Assembly: GCF_042453785.1 (NCBI RefSeq)
Contig: NC_091673.1
Coordinates: forward strand, 3,293,501-3,357,500
Length of the DNA stretch: 64,000 bases
Direction: 5' to 3'
Source: Malus domestica
Lineage: Eukaryota > Streptophyta > Magnoliopsida > Rosales > Rosaceae
Under the pieces are notes generated by a model. It ran no database searches and was not told the DNA's origin. It saw only the letters and a list, made by a program, of their open reading frames with translations. Position 1 is the stretch's first letter, and every line of letters starts with the position of its first letter. Below are positions 15,111 through 27,115 of the stretch, in pieces. The position numbers and the translations under genes were made by a program.

Positions 15111-17360
15111 ACTCGTTGGGTACAATATTTTCTGGACCGGAATTGGATGGAAGGTTAGTGTGGGTTTTTAGTGGGCTTAATGCTTGGTGGACACTAAGTT
15201 ACCAACAAATGAACCCAATTTCTTGTTCATTGGGCTCATTAATTTTCAGTTTTTATGACCGTAATTCAATTTGCAGGAAGACCCCGTATCCAAGTCAAAA
15301 AGTCCTTCCGAATATCTTCTCGAGGCATCCAACTAACTTTATCAACAACAAAATCATATTAATTTGTCTCTGTTTATGTAATATCTAAGAAGTTTTATGT
15401 GAGTTCTTTTATAACGACTGACTTTGCAGACAACCGGCATAAAAATGCAAACTTTTCGTTACCAGTATTTCGGTGGTGTTACGATGACATTGGAGTCGAA
15501 ATCTTCAAACTTGCAAACGCAAAATTATATGGATCCGACCAAGTTAATTTTGCTTATCGCAAGTATGAAGATAACTTGAGTTGAGGGGAGGGTGGGAAGA
15601 TAACTATTTTTTTCAAAAAGGGATTAGTTGTGGTTTCGTCATTACAGTTTACTTTTTCAGGAATCGGGAAGATTCAAAGAGGTTTTTTAGTCTTCCATAA
15701 CTACCATCGTGTGATTCATATGCATCAAGAATTAAAAACAAAACATGCTGTATGAAATACAAACATGAAATTTGTTTCTAATCACCAAATCGCCTCATAA
15801 TGGATATAACTAATTAACTACCAATAATCTATTATCATCTATTTCAATCAATCAATCAGTAACGAAAGAAAGGATAAATAAAAATTAATAAAAAAAATAA
15901 TGACCAACATAATATTTAATCGTAATATGAAAGCAACTTTCTACTTACTACTTTGGCTTGCTTCCCCCATTTGTATAATTTACTGACCCCCATAAACAAT
16001 CCCAAACAAGCAACTGAGCTGAACAAGTGCATAATTAACCAGCTCCACCAATTATTTTCCATCCATTAATGTCAACTCTCCCCCTTACGTTACATGACAT
16101 AAATATTTTTATACAATATGATTATTTAAATCGTGCTTGAGCCAATGTTGTAACATGTATAAAAAAAAATTGGACAATACTAGAATGATTAAATTTAGAA
16201 ACGAAATTTGCAAAACTAAATGATGTGTCACTAATAAGAATGAACACGTTTATTAACGATTAAGTAATAATTCAATTATCAACTTTCATATAATTTAATT
16301 TACAAAATCTTGTCTACAAATTTAGCATTACTCAAAAAGATTTATAAGATAAAATAAAATAAACTTGGCCTCTAGGGTTTCTACACTTGTTCAAATTCAA
16401 GAGTGCCCATTTACGGAAGTTGCCATATTTGTCCATGCATGGTTGGTGGATGTGTAACGCCACAAAAGACCTTCTGCCTTGGATGATGTTTGGTAGGTCA
16501 CCTTAATCCTTATGAAAGTCCTTCGATCAAACTAATGGAACTCCACTTCAACAACAAAAAAATTTCTACCCGTGAATTTGGATGGATATTGTTCCTGATA
16601 TTGACACTTTCATGATTTCATTCTAGACGTAATACAGGTTATTTTAGTATATTTCGAAATTTTAACTGTTACATCTTTATTTTTTTGTCAAATATACAAG
16701 GATCAACATATAAAGATTAAAATTTTTAAAATATAAAATTATAATCCGAAGCACTAGAGAGTTTTCGGGGTTATACATGGGATTGGAAGAGTGATACATT
16801 TTCTTTTACCAGCATGTCCTTCAAATTTGGATGGTGTATAGTCAGTTGTCATCCGAAATTTTTACTCAATCTTAATTAACATCATTTGCACAACAATTAA
16901 CCCGTAAACCTAATGAAACATAACACTTTATTTATCCTTATTTAGGACAAAACATATAGGTATCACCGAGTTCAAATTGAACTTACTTTTAAGAGATTCT
17001 GAATAGAGCATGTCTTGAGCGATTTGATTTAGGAAAATAAATTGAATTAGTTGGTTTTGTTTTCTTCTGTCAATCCAAGCCTTCTAAAAAGTCTTCCCTT
17101 CCAGACATCCAAGCGTGGCACGAAAGGTTGCCAAACCACACATAGCATGACATAACAACATCAGCTCGACAAGCACGCCACATTAGAAATCGAGCTGCTT
17201 CTATTTTCACATGCAAGTCGCGTCCACTTTGTTCCACATTCCACACAAGGGAATATTAACTAATTAGCATAATCTCAAGTATAATAAATGGAAAATTTGT
17301 AGTATCTTTCAGGCTATTTTGTATATTGAAATTTCTTATCTTTGATAAAAAATTTAAGAA
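15111..17360. other. Intergenic DNA, no gene seen
   Basis: AT-rich sequence with only short open frames that match nothing I recognise. A distal promoter of TADA could lie at its left end. Confidence 0.5.
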
Positions 17361-17692
17361 ACTTTAACTAAAAGCGTCTGGTACTGTTCATTTTAACGAA
17401 AAACTATATTTTTACATTAAAAATCAATCCTGATACTATTCATTTTACCATTTATTTTATCTTTACTGTTAAAACTCAAAGCTTTCAAACCATTTTCATT
17501 AGTTTTCCTTTTAACGGTAAAAAATTTGAAGTATAAAATAAACTGAAAACTAATTAAAATAGTTTGAAAACTTTGAGTTTTAACGATAAAAACAAAATAA
17601 AGGATAAAATGAATAATACCAGAATTGACTTTTTAGTTTTAAAATATAATTTTTCATTAAAGTAAACAGTACAAAGAACTTTTCGTTAAAAT
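17361..17692. mobile_element. 332-bp foldback MITE
   Basis: The two halves are inverted copies of each other: the left arm begins ACTTTAACTAAAAGC and the right arm, read from the other strand, ATTTTAACGAAAAGT; both continue through GTACTGTT, a TTTTAGTTTT-like tract and AAAACTCAAAG. A single arm of the same family is at 29727-29876. Confidence 0.8.
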
Positions 17693-18555
17693 CTCCTAAA
17701 ATAAATTAGAACATAATAGAATTTCTGTAGGATGAATCAAATTAACATGTATATACAACATTATTACGTATGCACATACGTCAAGAATAGACTTACCGAT
17801 TATTAAATAAGATTGATTGAGAAGACCAATAGAATTTATATGTGTGCATTTATAAATTGTATGATTGATTGAGAAGACCGATAGAATTTAAAATACATGT
17901 GCACATTATATTTATATAAGTTGGTGGAAAAAGCAAAAGAACCCATAACCCACACAGCTGTATAATATTACACGACTAGCAGCCAACTGACGAGTGATTT
18001 TTCAGTGTTTTAGAAAGATGGTTCAATATATTAAGTGTAATAATATAATAATATAATAATTTAGAAATTTAAAAAAAAATTATAATTAATTGTATTATTA
18101 CACTTAACATACCAAATTTTATTTTCGGCACATTGAGATATTTCTCCTAACTCACCATTCCATCAAAAACCGCATGGCCCTTCGTTCCCTGGCTAACTCA
18201 CTTTAATACAACCTAATTAACTAGTAGTTGAATTATTCAAACCCAGAACCCTAGCTAGCTCACAACTCCTGCACGTTACATTTCTTGAAGCTTATGTTAT
18301 GAAATAATCGTGAATATTCCACTACGACCAGTACTAGGCATATATGAAGCTTCCGTTCCGAGTTCCGAAACGCGGTTAATATAAAACCGAGACCTCCCAA
18401 GTAGTCAATCTTTTTTGTATGCAATAAAAAAAACTCAGACCTTTCCATATCCAAGTCATGCGTGACCATGAGAATAAAGGTCGAGTTATAACTTCTATAT
18501 GGTGCTTGACTTTGATGCCAAGGATCTAGTATCTACATTGAAAAAATAGATCTTG
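17693..18555. other. Intergenic DNA, no gene seen
   Basis: AT-rich with a TAATATAATAATA run near 18039-18060. No recognisable gene. Confidence 0.5.
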
Positions 18556-18560
18556 ACCTA

Positions 18561-18919
18561 TGTTGATGCACAAAACTGGAAATCTTATAACAACGTAAAT
18601 CCTACCGTGAATTTGCAAGAAAGTAAATAACACAAGATGTATCATGGTTCACCCCAAGGTTTGGGCTATGTCCACACTGATTATTGTATTTCTCTGAGAT
18701 GTGAGGGGAGTGAGAGAGAGAGCTTCTGAGAGTGAGAGAACTCTTCCCATGGCCTAAGAAAATGGTCTCCTCTAATTGTGAGGGTGAGGAGTCTTTTAAT
18801 AGAATAAGGGCTCCTCACTTATTACATATTTGCCCCTTCTTTTATTACATAATTACATTTGAGTCCCCCGAGTATTTATACGAGGTCTAAATACGGAGGT
18901 CCTAAGTATGGTATAAACA
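18561..18919 (-). repeat. 3' LTR of the non-autonomous element
   Basis: 359 bp; plus-strand ends TGTTGATGCACAAAAC and GGTATAAACA. It differs from the other LTR by a modest number of substitutions and small indels, so the element is older than the copia insertions. Confidence 0.92.
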
Positions 18920-18999
18920 GTAGTCCCCAAGTCTTTAGTCAATAGAGTCTTTTGGCTAGAGACATGAAATTGAATTCATGTATAGGCCGAAGTGGCGGT

Positions 19000-19165
19000 T
19001 GTTTGGAAGCGGTATTTGTATACCCTGCACTAAAGCTTTGTAGGTGGAGCTTTGCAAGTGAAGCTTTGAAGCTAGAGCTCTGTAAATGAAGCTTTCGAAG
19101 CTGGAGCTCTGTAAATAAAGCTTTTGAAGCTAGAGCTCTGTAAATGAAGCTTTTGAAGCTATAAC
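19000..19165. repeat. Tandem repeat array, about 30-bp unit
   Basis: Repeats of a GAAGCT, AGAGCTCTGTAAAT pattern, four to five copies, inside the LTR element near its 3' LTR. Confidence 0.75.
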
Positions 19166-19184
19166 TTTGTAAATGAAGTTTTTG

Positions 19185-19395
19185 AAGCTGATTGACATGA
19201 GTGATGCTCATGAATGTTTTTGTTGATTGACATGAGTGATGCTCATGGATGTTGACATGAGTGATGCTCATGAATGTTGACATGAGTGATGTTCATGAAT
19301 GTTGACATGAATGATGGTCATGAATGTTTATGTATGATTGACATGAGTGATGCTCATAAAATGTTTATGTATGATTGACATGAGTGATGCTCATG
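19185..19395. repeat. Tandem repeat array of GACATGAGTGATGCTCATG
   Basis: At least seven copies, spaced 25-50 bp. The core CATGAGTGATGCTCATG is itself nearly palindromic. Confidence 0.8.
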
Positions 19396-19404
19396 TATAA
19401 TTTA

Positions 19405-19575
19405 AAGTACTAGGCGTACTTTTGATCACCTGGCGATAATAGTGGCGGGGTGCCGAATAATTTTTGTAGTACTGGGCGTACTTTTGGTCACCTAGTTGGT
19501 GATAATAGCGGCAGGGTGCCGAATAATTTTTTGTAGTACTATACGTACTTTTGGTCACCTGGTTGGTGATAATAG
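19405..19575. repeat. Tandem repeat array, about 60-70-bp unit
   Basis: Copies share GGCGTACTTTTG, GGTGATAATAG and GGTGCCGAATAATTTTT. Two copies are complete and a third is partial. Confidence 0.75.
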
Positions 19576-20451
19576 AAGGCCTGACTCTTTTGGGCATACG
19601 GGCCTTCGCCCTCCACATTACATCCCATTATTTTAGGCTTGCGTGTTTTTTTTTTTTATTACCCTCTGATGGGGTTTATACATATGTTTCCGAGAAATAA
19701 GAAAAATAAATTACATCATGCAAAAATAAGGAAAGTAAATCACATCATTCTGGTAGGGTGTTTATTCCTTGCTTTTGTAGTGTTGCCATGTGCTCTCGCA
19801 GAGGAAAGCCTCCATTTTGCTTTCTGCTTTTTCTCGGTTTTTTCTGCATTTACTTTCGCTTTTGTTTCCCATTCCATTTCACAACTCAAGTAGATATATC
19901 CTCATGTTCTGGGCCTTTAGAAATGATTTCACATGGCTACCACCCAATAATCCATTTTGCTTTTCTCGCGGCTTTCTCAAAAAATGGGAGGAATATGCAT
20001 GATGAAACTTGCTTTCCAGAAAGCTCAATGCTCTCTGCATGATGAAACTTCATTTTCCAGAAAACTCAGTGCTTTCCAGAAAGCTTAGTGCACTCTGCAG
20101 CTCAGTGTTTCTTGGTGAAAAGGTTGCGGAGGGCACTATAGTCATTATGAAATGTTGGAGTTGGATGTACCTGGTAAGGAGGTTGCGGAGGGCGTGGCGT
20201 TGGCCGGAGTGATGAGTGATTTTGCAAATGTCTAAATGCTGGAAACAAACTTGACATATAAACCGAATCTCTTTCGTTAATTGAAGCAGAGACATTAGAA
20301 GTGTTTGTGTTGTTAGTATTATTGGCTTCAACAACTTCATCTCTGAACCTGTTGTCTTGCCCAAGAAAAACCCACCCTGCTCCAAGTTCAAACTCAACGG
20401 CATACCCAGCCTCTTCCCAACTCCTCATTCTCTGTACCCAGCAACACCACC

Positions 20452-20994
20452 CTATGACCCAACAGAACCCAGCTGTAGCGCCATGGGCATAGATAAAACG
20501 AAAAGATGCATCCTCTGCTGCAGTTGCATGCCTTGTTGGCTGCCTTGGAAACGAAAGGATTGTTGGTCGAGTAAACGGTCGAATTTCGAGCCCATTAAAA
20601 ACTCGAATATGGTGGGCGGAAGGGGATGAAGCCTCGACCCGGTAGCGTCGTTGTAGTAGAGTTCGAATGAGTTGGAATCGGTATTGGTTTCAATGCTGCG
20701 TAGAACGATGACTGGGTTAAAAGGTGACGACCGGTCACCTGATGCTCGTCGGACCCGGCGAGAGGACAAAGTCAGGTTTTGACCCGGTTCATCATAGTGG
20801 CAGTGGGATGACGAGAATCTACGACGGAGATAGTTCGGCTGCGGCAGCGGCTGGGGCATCGTCTCGATCTCCTCGAGGAAGCCGGTTTTGTAGTGGGGGC
20901 ACGAGAAGGCGGAGTCCAAGGCAAACACTCGGACGAAGCGAGTGCATCTGTATCACCAATACGACGTCGTCGGTGGCAGCGATGGTATGGCCAT
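20452..20994 (-). pseudogene. Captured N-terminal fragment of a RING E3 ubiquitin ligase (RDUF/RING1-like)
   Basis: From an ATG at 20994 the frame gives the start of the zinc-ribbon domain of plant RDUF/RING1-like E3 ligases: TSYW, then a stop where Cys is expected (codon 14), YRCTRFVRV, FSCPHYKTGFLEEIET, then SSPFNPVIVLR, FELYYNDATGS and a GSKFDRLLDQ-type ending. In the family the ribbon has CxxC pairs; here the first Cys is a stop and the last is Tyr, so the metal site is destroyed. Homology ends after LLDQ and no RING-H2 finger follows in this frame. It lies in the sense orientation between the LTRs and has no intron. Family assignment is from remembered motif order; the broken state is directly seen. 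Confidence 0.8.
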
Positions 20995-21792
20995 GGAGGT
21001 TTAGAGATCTGAAAGGGAAGAGAGAAAAAAAGTTCTAGAGAAAGAGCCTCGTCGACAAACTGTTTATGCAGCAGCGCCAGCATCCTTTCCCTTCTTCCTC
21101 CGGAGCTTCTTCATGTAAAACTCAAGTTCTTTACCCTCCAAGATGTATCATCATATCTACCACATTGGCCTGGATGGGAAGGTATGCAAGCCAGCAATCT
21201 CCCACCTCCAAACTCCTTTTTCAATATGGGGGTCTAAAGTGCGACCTTACTGGCGTTTCTCAAGTTTCCTAGCAACATGATTACTCTTCTTTGCTTCCTT
21301 TATCTCTGTGACCCAGTTAGATTGTAGTCAGATCTACGGTGGTTGTTCACGATGCTTCGTTTGTGGTGACAGGCATGGAGGAGGACGCCGTGAGGAGGAA
21401 GACCATGTCTATTAGGCACAGAGTTGGTGGTGGCGGTGAGTGACATTGGCTTGTAATTTTGGGCTCTCTCCAGAGGTTACTTACCGGATAACATGGGCTG
21501 CGGTGGCTCCAAGGTCGATGGCTTGCCGTTAGTCACGCTTTGCAGGGAGCGAAATGACTTCATCAAAAAAACGTTGGACCAGCGCTACACTCTTACCGCA
21601 GACCACCTCTCTCTCTGCTTTGTGTGTATCGTTTCTCTCTCTAGAGAGTAGAGAGATGGTGGAGTTTTGAGAGTTATCCTGATGTGGTGGAAGAACAAAG
21701 AACGTGCACTGAGGTTTTGAGATCTTGGGTTTTTGTAGATTCACGGTGGAGGTGAAAAAATGAAAGAGAACCGACATAGTTTTTCGTGTCGA

Positions 21793-21810
21793 TTCCCACA
21801 GACGGCGCCA
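21793..21810 (-). promoter_or_regulatory. Primer-binding site of the non-autonomous element
   Basis: TGGCGCCGTCTGTGGGAA on the minus strand, two bases inside the 5' LTR end. This motif is shared by many plant Gypsy-type and LARD elements. Confidence 0.8.
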
Positions 21811-21812
21811 AA

Positions 21813-22169
21813 TGTTGATGCACAAAACCGGAGGTCTTGGAACAACGTAAATCCGACCGTGAATCTGTAAGAAAGTAAATAACACAAGATGTATCGTGGT
21901 TCACCCCAAGGTTTGGGCTACGTCCACACTGATTATTGTATTTCTCTGAGAGATGAGGGGAGTGAGGGAGAGAGCTTCTGAGAGTGAGAGAACTCTTCCC
22001 ATGGCTTAAGAAAATGGCATCCTCTAATTGTGAGGGTGATGAGTCCTTTTATAGAATAAGGGCTCCTCACTTATTATATTTGCCCCTTCTTTTATTACAT
22101 AATTACATTTGAGTCACCCGAGTATTTATACGAGGTCTAAATACGGAAGCCCTAAGTATGGTATAAACA
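21813..22169 (-). repeat. 5' LTR of the non-autonomous element
   Basis: 357 bp. On the minus strand it begins TGTTTATACCATACTTAG and ends TTTTGTGCATCAACA. Confidence 0.92.
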
Positions 22170-22174
22170 ACCTA

Positions 22175-22719
22175 GTATACAAGTTTTGGAGAGAATTTTT
22201 CAATGTGCTCAAAACATGGGATAATACATCACGTGTCACTGTACAAGTAGTGAGATATTTGTGTAATAACTCAAAAAATAGAACTTTTCTCCACTTATAT
22301 AATAACACGTGGTGTACCACTCGTGAAATTGGTACCAAGTGGAATACCCTACAATAAAAATTTAGAAGCAACTATACTAACTAGTCAGATGAACTATTCA
22401 ACTAAGTACAGGTTGTTAGATATCCACAAGCATATAAACCAAGTAAACTGATACTGTTAAAGCAAGACAAATGATCTCCATTTATTGTTGTAGCTTTTGT
22501 TCTTGAGTTAAGTTTACTTAGTTAACAAAGTGTTAATACTAGCACACCCTACAAAGTTTATCTCTAACAACGATTATTTGGACATAAAGGTAACTTTGCA
22601 AAGTATTGACACACAAGAAAGTTTTTGGCCAGAAAAAACCCACCTATGGGTAGAAAACCGGGGACTCTTCACTGAGTCCAATCCACTAGTGTAAACAAGG
22701 TTCATACAAAGACCACACA
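22175..22719. other. Intergenic DNA, no gene seen
   Basis: No recognisable coding or repeat feature. Confidence 0.45.
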
Positions 22720-22724
22720 AACTC

Positions 22725-23239
22725 TGTTGATGCACAAAATCGACGAGGACTTTGGTACAACAGAAAGTGTCAAGTTTGTGGCCTTCGCTAGGTTGCTCCG
22801 GTCACTAGTGTGGATAAGTATGTAAATGGATAAAGACAGGGAAGCAAACACAAGATGTATGTGGTTCACCCAGATTGGTTACGTCCACAGAGTAGAAAAG
22901 CTCTCATTAATTGTGAAGGGTTTACATAAGTACATAGGTTCAAGCTCTCTTTTAGTGAGTACTAGTGAATGATTTAGTACTAATGACATTATGAAATATT
23001 GTGGAAGAATGATCTCCTTTTATAGAAGAGAGTTTCTAGCTTTGTTCTGACATTGACACGTGTCGTGTTGTGATTGGCTTCTGATGTTGACACGTGTCGC
23101 GCTATGATTAGCTTCTGATGTCGACACGTGTCGCGCTGTGATTGGCCTCTTGGTTGGAGGGAAACTCTTCTGGGTCCTTGACGGTATAACGTTGACCGGT
23201 GCTCGGTAGTTTCGGGATTGGTCAAGTATGGTACAAACA
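22725..23239 (-). mobile_element. Solo LTR related to the neighbouring element family
   Basis: 515 bp, plus-strand ends TGTTGATGCACAAAAT and TATGGTACAAACA, like the LTRs at 18561 and 21813 but with a different middle. Flanks AACTC (22720-22724) and AACTT (23240-23244) are a plausible decayed target duplication. It contains three copies of a 32-bp unit with GACACGTGTCG. Confidence 0.75.
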
Positions 23240-23244
23240 AACTT

Positions 23245-23945
23245 AATTCTTAGATCCCTATCTATAAAACAACTTTACCTTTGTGCAACCTTGCCTTACA
23301 CGAGACAGATTCATTCGATCTTCACAAAGTGTCAGCTTCTCCTGAGCTCATCACTTTGTGGCTTCGAGATCAACACGATCAATGAAATGATGTGATGTTA
23401 TGATGTGCTCATGAAATAAGGATTCAATGACTAGTCAGGTTCTATAGTCAAACAGTTAAAGAATAACCTAACATGAATCTGAATGCTTAGTCTAAGAAAG
23501 ATATGAAACATTGAACATTAGACTAAGAACTTAATGCAAAACCATGAATACAATGCAACCCTAATATGCAATGATTGGGTATTTGTGCATGAGATGGTTT
23601 TGTGACTAAAGTTTCAGTTTGGAAGCTTAAGAAGTAGCTCTAGGCTAAATGCATTCTTTTATTGAACATGTGAAAATCCTAACCAAATAACAAATAAGAC
23701 CTTGGAAACCCTTTTAATGGAAGCTGGATGTTTTAAACTCGAGGGACAACGAGACACATGTCATAAGCCAAAGAGACCTTCCCAGATCAAGGGTGAGAGA
23801 TCCATGCACGGAAGGTGTCAGTTGGCCCATATGGGCTTTCTTAATTTGCGTGCCAAACAGCTGCAAAACAAACGAAAATTCTGACTAGACAACTACACTA
23901 GACGAAAGGAATCTGGAAAAATAAGTTTGACATGCATATGCAAAT
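23245..23945. other. Intergenic DNA, no gene seen
   Basis: Only short open frames without recognisable similarity. Confidence 0.45.
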
Positions 23946-23950
23946 GTATG

Positions 23951-24929
23951 TGTTGACCCTAAAAACTACCAAACCTACATGGCATGCAGGTCGAGTAATC
24001 AATAAGCTAACTACGACGTCATTCGGTTGTGTGTAGGGAGTGCTAACTCGTCTGCCGAGCTCGGCCGGGGAGTAAAATGTGTTGATGTCGTGTTGGGCGC
24101 GCTGCTGACTTCTTGATCTTGCAATTGCGACCGAGGAATGAACACGTCTTGGCCTTCGGGTTCTAGAGCCTGAAAACAAGGCTGCTAGTTCTACGAAGTT
24201 CAATATTAAATTCAGCTTTTAATGTGCCGAATGTAGTAACTTGTAACATCTCACTTCGTCGAGAAGGCTAATGAGATGACCTCTACCAATAAGGACTCGA
24301 AAATCCTTCTCTACCGAGACTTGGATAGATAACCAGTCGGCCTCGATGTAGTACTATTTATCCAAACTGAAGGTGTTATGCGGTCAGCAGATTCTACGGT
24401 AACAGTGCTATTTATCCAAATTGAAGATGTTCACCGATTGCCTTCACATTGCTGTTTATGAAGATGTGTTGGCGGAAAAGGAAAATAAAAAATATCAAGG
24501 TTATTGAGAGGTTTCGCGTAGAGCGAGAGTTTGCACAGGGCAGTTTGTGTGTTGAATTTGAGAGAGCCTCGAATGATGCACAATGTTTTGTATTTATAGC
24601 AACGAACCTGCTTCTGGCCGAACTAGAGATATACTCGGATTAGGACTCCTCAACCCAATCCGATTAAACTTCGACCAATCCTAATCTCAATAGGATTCTA
24701 AACCAAACCTTCAAACAATCCAAGTTCATCTCCTAATCCCAAGTACTTTAGCTTTGAGACTCTTTATTATACCAGGATTCGACTACTTCACCTTTATTCA
24801 AAATAATCCTCTTTGTAGCAGGATTCGGCCAACCTTGATAGGACTGACCCATGACAAGACTTTAAATAAACACCATTGGGCCGAGAATTACTCTGGGCTC
24901 GGCCCAAAGTAACATTTTGGATCCAAACA
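23951..24929 (-). mobile_element. 979-bp solo LTR
   Basis: Begins TGTTGACCCTAAAAACTACC and ends TTTTGGATCCAAACA on the plus strand. A perfect 5-bp duplication GTATG flanks it (23946-23950, 24930-24934). There is no internal region. A GGGCCGAG/CTCGGCCC inverted repeat sits near 24880-24905. Confidence 0.85.
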
Positions 24930-24934
24930 GTATG

Positions 24935-26724
24935 ATACAAACCCTTTTGTAGTGAAGATGACCGGTGCTTTGACAGGATCAATCCCCAGTAGTAATTCCA
25001 GATTAGCATTGCACTCTAACTCTAAACTATGAACATGTATGGTAGCAATTATAAGATTTAACAAGGGAAGCCAAACAATAAACCTAAGACTTAACAACCC
25101 GTATTCCATGCACAATAAATCAATTTCTCCTAGTTTTAGGGTATATTAATAAATAAAAAGTTTATTTGAGTAGAATGACAATGCATGCGACATACTAAAA
25201 ACGAGAAAAATCGTAGACGAAGCCTTCCACGCGTTAAATATGCATATGAATTTTCTTCTTCCTTGTGTGGGAACACATGTACATGAAATCTGATCATAAA
25301 AGGTCACGTAATTGGGGTTTATTTTTCTATTTATCTTTATTAAAATCCAATTTAAAGAATTATGAATTCTTCTTATTAAACTAGGTAGCGTTTATTGGCA
25401 ATCTTTTTATTTTTTTTTTTAATTTTTAATGAATTAAAATAGATTCAAGTATTTGTTTAATTTTATTATATAGGTAATCTTAGGAATGACACTTGGATTT
25501 TTTCTAAAAAGACAAGAATGCCTCATTAAATAGGCATGACTTACAAATATTCCCTCGCGCATGAGTTTAATATTGGAGGCTTGAGCAACAAATTACGACA
25601 CCACCAAACTTTCTGTCCTAGTAAGAGAGAAAAGTCAAAGGCATTAAATATAAGAATTGTATCTTTAATACTCTCTTAATTGAAGACCAACCAACACAAG
25701 TGAGGAATCCTCACCACACTCAATCATACTACCATCATCATCCGAAGATGTTAGCTCATAATTAATATCTTTGAGATTATTCTTTCCTTATTCATCTACG
25801 AATAACTCACCTTGCTAATGGAAAGCCGCCACGTGTAGGGCAAAATCCTACAGCTAGAACCACCACCTTCCTATAAATACCCCATGTCAACCAATTTTTG
25901 GTAAGCTTTTGATACGCATACAAACCCAAAACACTAATTCTTTTAAGATAAACTGACTTACATCGGAGGTCCATTCCCAACCTCCCACCTTGTGGATGCG
26001 TGAGGCTTTGGCCTTGATCAAATGTGTTACTTTGTTTCATAGGTATAATTTTGTCGAGACCGAAGATAACTGAATTTTACTACCACATGTCCATCATTAT
26101 ATATATATTTTTTATATTTTAATGTAAGTAACATTATTACTCTAAACAATACAATAAAAGGGAGTAATTTAAATTCAAAATATATGTTAAAAATAAAAAC
26201 TTTATTTACCATGACAGTTACAATTCCAATTAAGGCACTATAATTTATGTGGGGTTACATTAATCAAGTGGGTGGGATATTCTAAGGATATATAATATTG
26301 ATGTATTTGTCTTAATTTACATGTTTTTTCTTTCTATTCTTTTGTAAATTTGGATCTATTTGTACTAGTCGTTGCCCAATGCTTCTGCAGCAGCCACTCT
26401 TGCACAAGTCGCCAAAACGTGTCACTATATAATTCAGCGGGTCATGTAAGCAAATGATACATCAATTGGAAGCTTTCGCTCTTCACATGTCATCCACTTA
26501 ACACATATTAATCCACACGTTGATTGGTCAAAGCAGATAATTGGATCTTAAAATTGCTTTCCAATCGGGTTCAGATAATAGCTGTTAGGAACTGACCATT
26601 TCAAGATAACGCAATATTTGGATGAACATTATTTGAGCAGCTCTATTTTAAAGTGAACGATAGCAATTTTATTAACGTGAATGAAGGCATCCTTGATCAC
26701 GTTAAGGGCTCCTCAAATTAACAA
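24935..26724. other. Intergenic DNA, no gene seen
   Basis: AT-rich. A CTATAAATACCCC motif near 25872 looks like a plus-strand TATA box, but no gene follows it that I can recognise. Confidence 0.45.
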
Positions 26725-27115
26725 GAATTAAAATTAGGCTAATTTGGCCAATCTATACTCCATAACATTGACGTTTTTACAAATATGACATACACGGACA
26801 TCTCCGAAGTTCTGCAAAAGAGACTTGATATCCTCCACAATCAAACCCAATGGAGTAGAACACATCTGCATGCTGCCCAGGTTCTGAAGTTGAATAACTT
26901 GAAGAGCATCATTCTCAAGGACCACTTACGGAAACTTACTGCCAAAAGATTGCTGCGCAGCATCAGGAGCTGCGAGAAACTCAGCAGTCGAAGGGCTAGT
27001 CACATCCGGTATTTTACGAACGAAACTTCTAGCATAGTTACCGGCTTCGTCGGAAAAAACCATACAACTCTCCCAAAATTAGTTTTAGAACAAAATGATC
27101 CGTCCACATTGATCC
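26725..27115 (-). pseudogene. Degenerate RNase H domain (RVT_3 type)
   Basis: Minus-strand frames give INVDGSF, then AEFLAA, VVLENDALQVIQLQNL, GLIVEDIKSLLQNF and VNVMEYRLAKLA, in the order of the plant RNase H-like domain found in LINE elements and their host-derived relatives. A stop (FP-stop-VVLEND) and at least one frameshift interrupt it, and no reverse transcriptase precedes it. It is a relic. Confidence 0.75.

Larger units (their letters stand above)
18561..22169 (-). mobile_element. Non-autonomous LTR retrotransposon (LARD-like) carrying a host gene fragment
   Basis: 3609 bp flanked by a 5-bp target duplication ACCTA (18556-18560, 22170-22174). LTRs are 21813-22169 (5' for the element) and 18561-18919 (3'), starting TG and ending CA on the minus strand. 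Next to the 5' LTR the minus strand reads TGGCGCCGTCTGTGGGAA, the primer-binding site typical of a widespread group of plant Gypsy-type elements, which fixes the orientation. The interior has no gag, protease, integrase or RT; instead it has arrays of short tandem repeats and a degenerate RING-ligase N-terminus. It must have been mobilised in trans. Confidence 0.92.

Noticed and set aside
15111..15590. Open frames of 90 and 61 codons upstream of TADA
   Set aside because: No similarity and no gene-like structure.
19185..19395. Regularly spaced repeats resembling a CRISPR array
   Set aside because: The spacers are themselves repeats, spacing varies, and the context is a plant LTR element.
19639..20042. 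Several hydrophobic open frames near 19.6-20.0 kb
   Set aside because: Phe/Leu-rich readings of T-rich DNA inside the LTR element with no start context or similarity.
25807..26040. 77-codon minus-strand frame opposite a TATA-like motif
   Set aside because: No recognisable protein; it may be promoter-like intergenic DNA.
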